From DASSWG01 sp041689995 (lineage in GTDB: Bacteria; Bacteroidota; Bacteroidia; Flavobacteriales; Flavobacteriaceae): DNA of 7,911 bases. Below the pieces are notes generated by a model. The model saw nothing but the letters and a program-made list of their open reading frames with translations. It made no database searches and was not told the DNA's origin. The position numbers and the translations under genes were made by a program. This document shows, piece after piece, positions 6,701 to 7,911 of this stretch (the stretch's first letter is position 1; each line of letters starts with the position of its first letter). The DNA is taken from contig JBDNFD010000080.1 in NCBI GenBank assembly GCA_041689995.1, positions 1 to 7,911 on the forward strand, read 5' to 3'.

Positions 6701-7199
6701 ATTGGGATTGACCAAAAACGAAAATCCGCTGCAGGGTTCCTTCATCATAGAAGAATTGACCGATTTGGTGGAAGAGGCCGTTTTGTTGGAATTTGATAGC
6801 ATCAACGAACGTGGCGGGGTTTTGGGAGCCATGGAAACAATGTACCAACGCAGCAAAATCCAGGAAGAAAGTTTGTACTACGAAACCTTGAAACACAACG
6901 GGGATTTTCCGATCATCGGCGTGAACACGTTCTTGAGCAGCGAAGGTTCTCCAACTGTTATTCCCGGTGAGGTAATCCGTGCCACGGAAGAAGAAAAGCA
7001 ATTCCAAATCCAAACCTTGGAAAAACTGCACAAGACCTACGGCGATAAAGCCATTGAAAAACTGGAGCACGTAAAAGAAGCTGCCATTGAAAATAAAAAT
7101 ATTTTTGAAGAATTGATGGAAGCGACCAAAGTTTGTTCCCTGGGCCAAATCACCGAGTCGCTATTTGAAGTTGGTGGGCAATACAGAAGAAATATGTAA
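3756..7199 (+). CDS. icmF: Fused isobutyryl-CoA mutase IcmF
   Basis: This cytoplasmic adenosylcobalamin enzyme interconverts isobutyryl-CoA and n-butyryl-CoA, linking valine and branched-chain breakdown to straight-chain acyl-CoA metabolism. Domain order is diagnostic. Residues about 10-140 bind B12 (DGHD at 23-26, His25 as lower cobalt ligand). About 205-475 form a MeaB-like GTPase chaperone (P-loop GTGGSGKS 211-218, ETSGIGQSD 304-312, NKFD 351-354). About 565-1147 form the mutase barrel and C-terminal part (GTVQ 783-786, GYHIAEAGA 832-840 with His834). By alignment with Propionibacterium methylmalonyl-CoA mutase, Phe608 (RMFAG) replaces Tyr89 and Gln796 (AQNT) replaces Arg207, as in isobutyryl-CoA mutases. 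An in-frame TGA at 3747-3749 makes this ATG the first possible one. From memory, characterised IcmFs are near 1090 residues, so this one is somewhat longer. Part of the excess is two palindrome-encoded linker segments (147-157 and 192-205). Confidence 0.96.
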   Translation: MEQQAPYKPKSNIRIVTAASLFDGHDAAINIMRRIIQSTGVEVIHLGHDRSVEEVVNTAIQEDANAIAMTSYQGGHNEYFKYMYDLLQEKGAGQIKIFAGGGGVILPEEIKDLMDYGITRIYSPDNGRAMGLQGMINDLVKTSDTSPSLTLPKGKGIAKSLKKKDVNTIARLITIAENSPEEYTEISKQFKSNSSSSGRSGGASPVLGITGTGGSGKSSLVDELVRRFLVDFPEKTIGIVSVDPSKRKTGGALLGDRIRMNSINSPRVYMRSLATRQSNLALSKYVQEAVEVLKAAEYDLIILETSGIGQSDTEIMDHSDVALYVMTPEFGASTQLEKIDMLDFADLVAINKFDKRGALDALRDVKKQYQRNHGLWQSNPKTMPVYGTIASQFNDPGMNQLYKKVMDTLEKKTNSGLKSDYHISDEMSEKVYVIPSARSRYLSEIAENNRGYDAKVLVQVEIAQKLYGIYKTIESFLGKAPKITKLGIEIPSEENSEKEILNLLSDQFEKLKMNLDPFNWEEIITWEETERKYSDPIYSFKVRNKEIKIETHTESLSHLQIPKIVLPKYKAWGDLLKWILQENVPGKFPYTAGLYPFKRQGEDPARMFAGEGGPERTNRRFHYVSRGLPAKRLSTAFDSVTLYGNDPGHRPDIYGKIGNAGVSICCLDDAKKLYSGFDLASPLTSVSMTINGPAPMLLGFFINAAIDQQCEKYIIENKLEKQVSKKINNFYKEKGIERPIYQGKLPDGNDGLGLMLLGVTGDFVLPKEVYDEIKYRTLGQVRGTVQADILKEDQAQNTCIFSTEFALRLMGDVQEYFIENQVRNFYSVSISGYHIAEAGANPITQLALTLSNGFTYVEYYLSRGMDINKFGPNLSFFFSNGIDPEYAVIGRVARKIWSKALKLKYGADSRAQMLKYHIQTSGRSLHAQEIDFNDIRTTLQALYAIYDNCNSLHTNAYDEAITTPTEASVRRAMAIQLIINKELGLTKNENPLQGSFIIEELTDLVEEAVLLEFDSINERGGVLGAMETMYQRSKIQEESLYYETLKHNGDFPIIGVNTFLSSEGSPTVIPGEVIRATEEEKQFQIQTLEKLHKTYGDKAIEKLEHVKEAAIENKNIFEELMEATKVCSLGQITESLFEVGGQYRRNM
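4194..4226. repeat. Palindromic element A inside the icmF linker
   Basis: CCCTTCCC (4204-4211) and GGGAAGGG (4215-4222) form a perfect 8-bp inverted repeat with an AAA loop, preceded by CCATCCCTGA. It is GC-rich against AT-rich flanks and is read in frame as PSLTLPKGKGI (residues 147-157), between the cobalamin-binding domain and the conserved NTIARLITIAENSP segment. It resembles short palindromes scattered between genes in Bacteroidota, though I judge this from memory of the pattern only. Confidence 0.65.
4334..4371. repeat. Palindromic element B inside the icmF linker
   Basis: Two hairpins sit back to back. CCTCCTC (4336-4342) pairs with GGGGAGG (4346-4352) with one T-G wobble and a TTC loop. 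CGGGAG (4354-4359) pairs perfectly with CTCCCG (4366-4371). The stretch encodes NSSSSGRSGGASP (residues 193-205), low in complexity and including the rare-looking codon AGG for Arg199. The conserved GTPase start VLGITGTGG follows directly. The CTCC-TTCGGGGAGG-GGGAGGGGCTT pattern is reminiscent of dispersed repeats in flavobacterial genomes. Confidence 0.65.
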
Positions 7200-7286
7200 A
7201 AGTTTTTGAATTTGAAATTCGAAGGTTAAAACGGTTTGGGATCAGAGTTTAGAGTTGGATTTATCGCCGACAATTCGTTTCCAAAA

Positions 7287-7309
7287 ATCCGATACCCAAT
7301 ATCCGATAC
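7287..7309. repeat. Short direct repeat downstream of icmF
   Basis: ATCCGATAC occurs at 7287-7295 and 7301-7309, a spacing of 14 bp, or two heptamers (ATCCGAT, ACCCAAT, ATCCGAT, ACTCTTT). The period matches the 7-bp arrays at the other end of the window. No rho-independent terminator for icmF could be identified between 7200 and 7320. Confidence 0.5.
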
Positions 7310-7321
7310 TCTTTTATACAA

Positions 7322-7337
7322 AAGTTAAACATAACTT
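7322..7337. repeat. Small inverted repeat before the outer-membrane protein gene
   Basis: AAGTTA and TAACTT form a perfect 6-bp dyad around AACA. It lies about 25 bp ahead of the putative -33 element of the next gene and could be an operator. It is AT-rich and not followed directly by a T-run, so it is a poor terminator. In DNA this AT-rich it may be chance. Confidence 0.25.
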
Positions 7338-7361
7338 CAAAATTATACTGCTTTTATTTTA

Positions 7362-7388
7362 TTGGTTGGGGATAAAAGCTTAATTTTG
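7362..7388 (+). promoter_or_regulatory. Likely Bacteroidota-type promoter of the outer-membrane protein gene
   Basis: TAATTTTG (7381-7388) fits TAnnTTTG completely and is followed by CC. TTGGTTGG lies at 7362-7369; its first TTG gives a spacer of 16 bp, slightly short of the usual 17-20. Transcription would begin near 7393-7396, leaving a leader of about 45 nt with no Shine-Dalgarno. This is the best promoter in the window. Confidence 0.55.
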
Positions 7389-7437
7389 CCATTTGTAGAA
7401 ACAAGCAATTTTAGACCTAACCTAAAATATTGAACCT

Positions 7438-7911
7438 ATGCGTTATTTGATTTTATTATTCTTTTTCGTTTCAGTGGGGTCAACGGCCCAGGTGCGACAA
7501 GACGGTAAATGGTCCATAGAAGGCAGTGCCGGTCTTCACGTACCATTCAGCCCTACTAATTTTGTTAATACCAATGATTATATAGCTTTTAAGCAATTTC
7601 AACTTTCATTGCGATATATGTTCAATGATAAATATGGGGTTAAGGGCCATTATGCGCGGAACCGTTTTGAAGATAAAAACAATCATGCGCTAGGAGTCAC
7701 ATATAACCGTATCGCTTTGGAGGGAGTGGCCAATCTTGGGAACGTATTTGATTTTATGCAACGTAGCGAAATAGATTTATTGGGTCATTTTGGAGGAGGA
7801 CTCACTTTTGTGCCATATCCTAAAGCAGAAGACCCTTACGATAATATCGGAAATCTTATGTTTGGGGTAACCGGGTTGCGGCAGATCGGCCGTGGTATCG
7901 ATGTTTTGGCA
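7438..7911 (+). CDS. Outer-membrane beta-barrel protein, probably OmpA family (3' end beyond window)
   Basis: The first 158 residues are present with no stop before the window end. A Sec signal peptide is clear: Met-Arg, a hydrophobic core (about 3-13) and VGSTA, with likely cleavage before Gln18. The mature part alternates polar and non-polar residues in strand-like blocks: WSIEGSAGLHVPF (25-37), FQLSLRYMF (54-62), YGVKGHYARNRF (66-77), LGVTYNRIALEGVANL (85-100), IDLLGHFGGGLTFV (112-125) and NLMFGVTGLRQI (139-150), separated by charged or Asn/Asp turns. This is typical of an outer-membrane barrel, and the GHFGGGLTF block resembles the N-terminal barrel of flavobacterial OmpA-family proteins. 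Whether a peptidoglycan-binding OmpA domain follows lies outside the window. It has its own likely promoter 238 bp after icmF, so co-transcription is not required. Confidence 0.8.
   Translation, partial: MRYLILLFFFVSVGSTAQVRQDGKWSIEGSAGLHVPFSPTNFVNTNDYIAFKQFQLSLRYMFNDKYGVKGHYARNRFEDKNNHALGVTYNRIALEGVANLGNVFDFMQRSEIDLLGHFGGGLTFVPYPKAEDPYDNIGNLMFGVTGLRQIGRGIDVLA

Noticed and set aside
3756..7199. Calling this gene methylmalonyl-CoA mutase
   Set aside because: The single-chain order B12-binding, GTPase, mutase is that of IcmF, and Phe608/Gln796 are the isobutyryl-CoA mutase residues.
7200..7260. Terminator for icmF at GAATTTGAAATTC (7208-7220)
   Set aside because: The dyad is AT-rich with a one-base centre and no T-run follows, so it would not form a stable terminator hairpin.

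Overview
The window looks like a chromosomal segment of a flavobacterium (Bacteroidota). The evidence is a secreted protein with a type IX secretion C-terminal sorting domain, TAnnTTTG-type promoter elements, no Shine-Dalgarno sequences at the starts, moderately low GC, and a full-length fused isobutyryl-CoA mutase (IcmF). Genus cannot be settled from the sequence. I see no RNA gene, insertion sequence, prophage, CRISPR array or defence system.

Layout. Positions 1-381 hold no gene: this is a roughly 185-bp imperfect duplication made of pyrimidine tracts and 7-bp tandem units, with one GC-rich hairpin inside. Three genes follow on the minus strand. They are a group II PLP-dependent amino-acid decarboxylase (382-1770), a DUF4197 lipoprotein (1862-2566) and a type IX secretion cargo protein with a lectin-like middle domain (2684-3550). 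A strong rho-independent terminator (about 2587-2619) separates the cargo gene from the lipoprotein gene. An array of ten 8-bp units (1771-1850) fills almost the whole gap between lipoprotein and decarboxylase and touches the decarboxylase start codon. A 205-bp divergent promoter region (3551-3755) separates this set from two plus-strand genes: icmF (3756-7199, 1147 aa) and the 5' part of an outer-membrane beta-barrel protein, probably an OmpA-family N-terminal domain (7438 to the window end).

How the genes work together. The decarboxylase and IcmF are cytoplasmic enzymes of amino-acid and short-chain acyl-CoA metabolism. The other three products go to the envelope or outside the cell. Nothing ties all five into one pathway, and terminators, repeats and opposed strands argue against a single operon. 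IcmF carries its own cobalamin-binding domain, its own G-protein chaperone and the mutase core, so it needs no separate subunit. The residues at the two substrate-choosing positions are Phe608 and Gln796, as in isobutyryl-CoA mutases and unlike methylmalonyl-CoA mutases.

The most notable observation is that two GC-rich palindromic elements sit in frame inside icmF, in the linker between its cobalamin-binding and GTPase domains. They encode low-complexity Pro/Lys/Gly and Ser/Gly stretches. They look like dispersed intergenic palindromes that entered a coding region without breaking it, comparable in principle to the Rickettsia palindromic elements. No complete, previously undescribed multi-gene system is visible.
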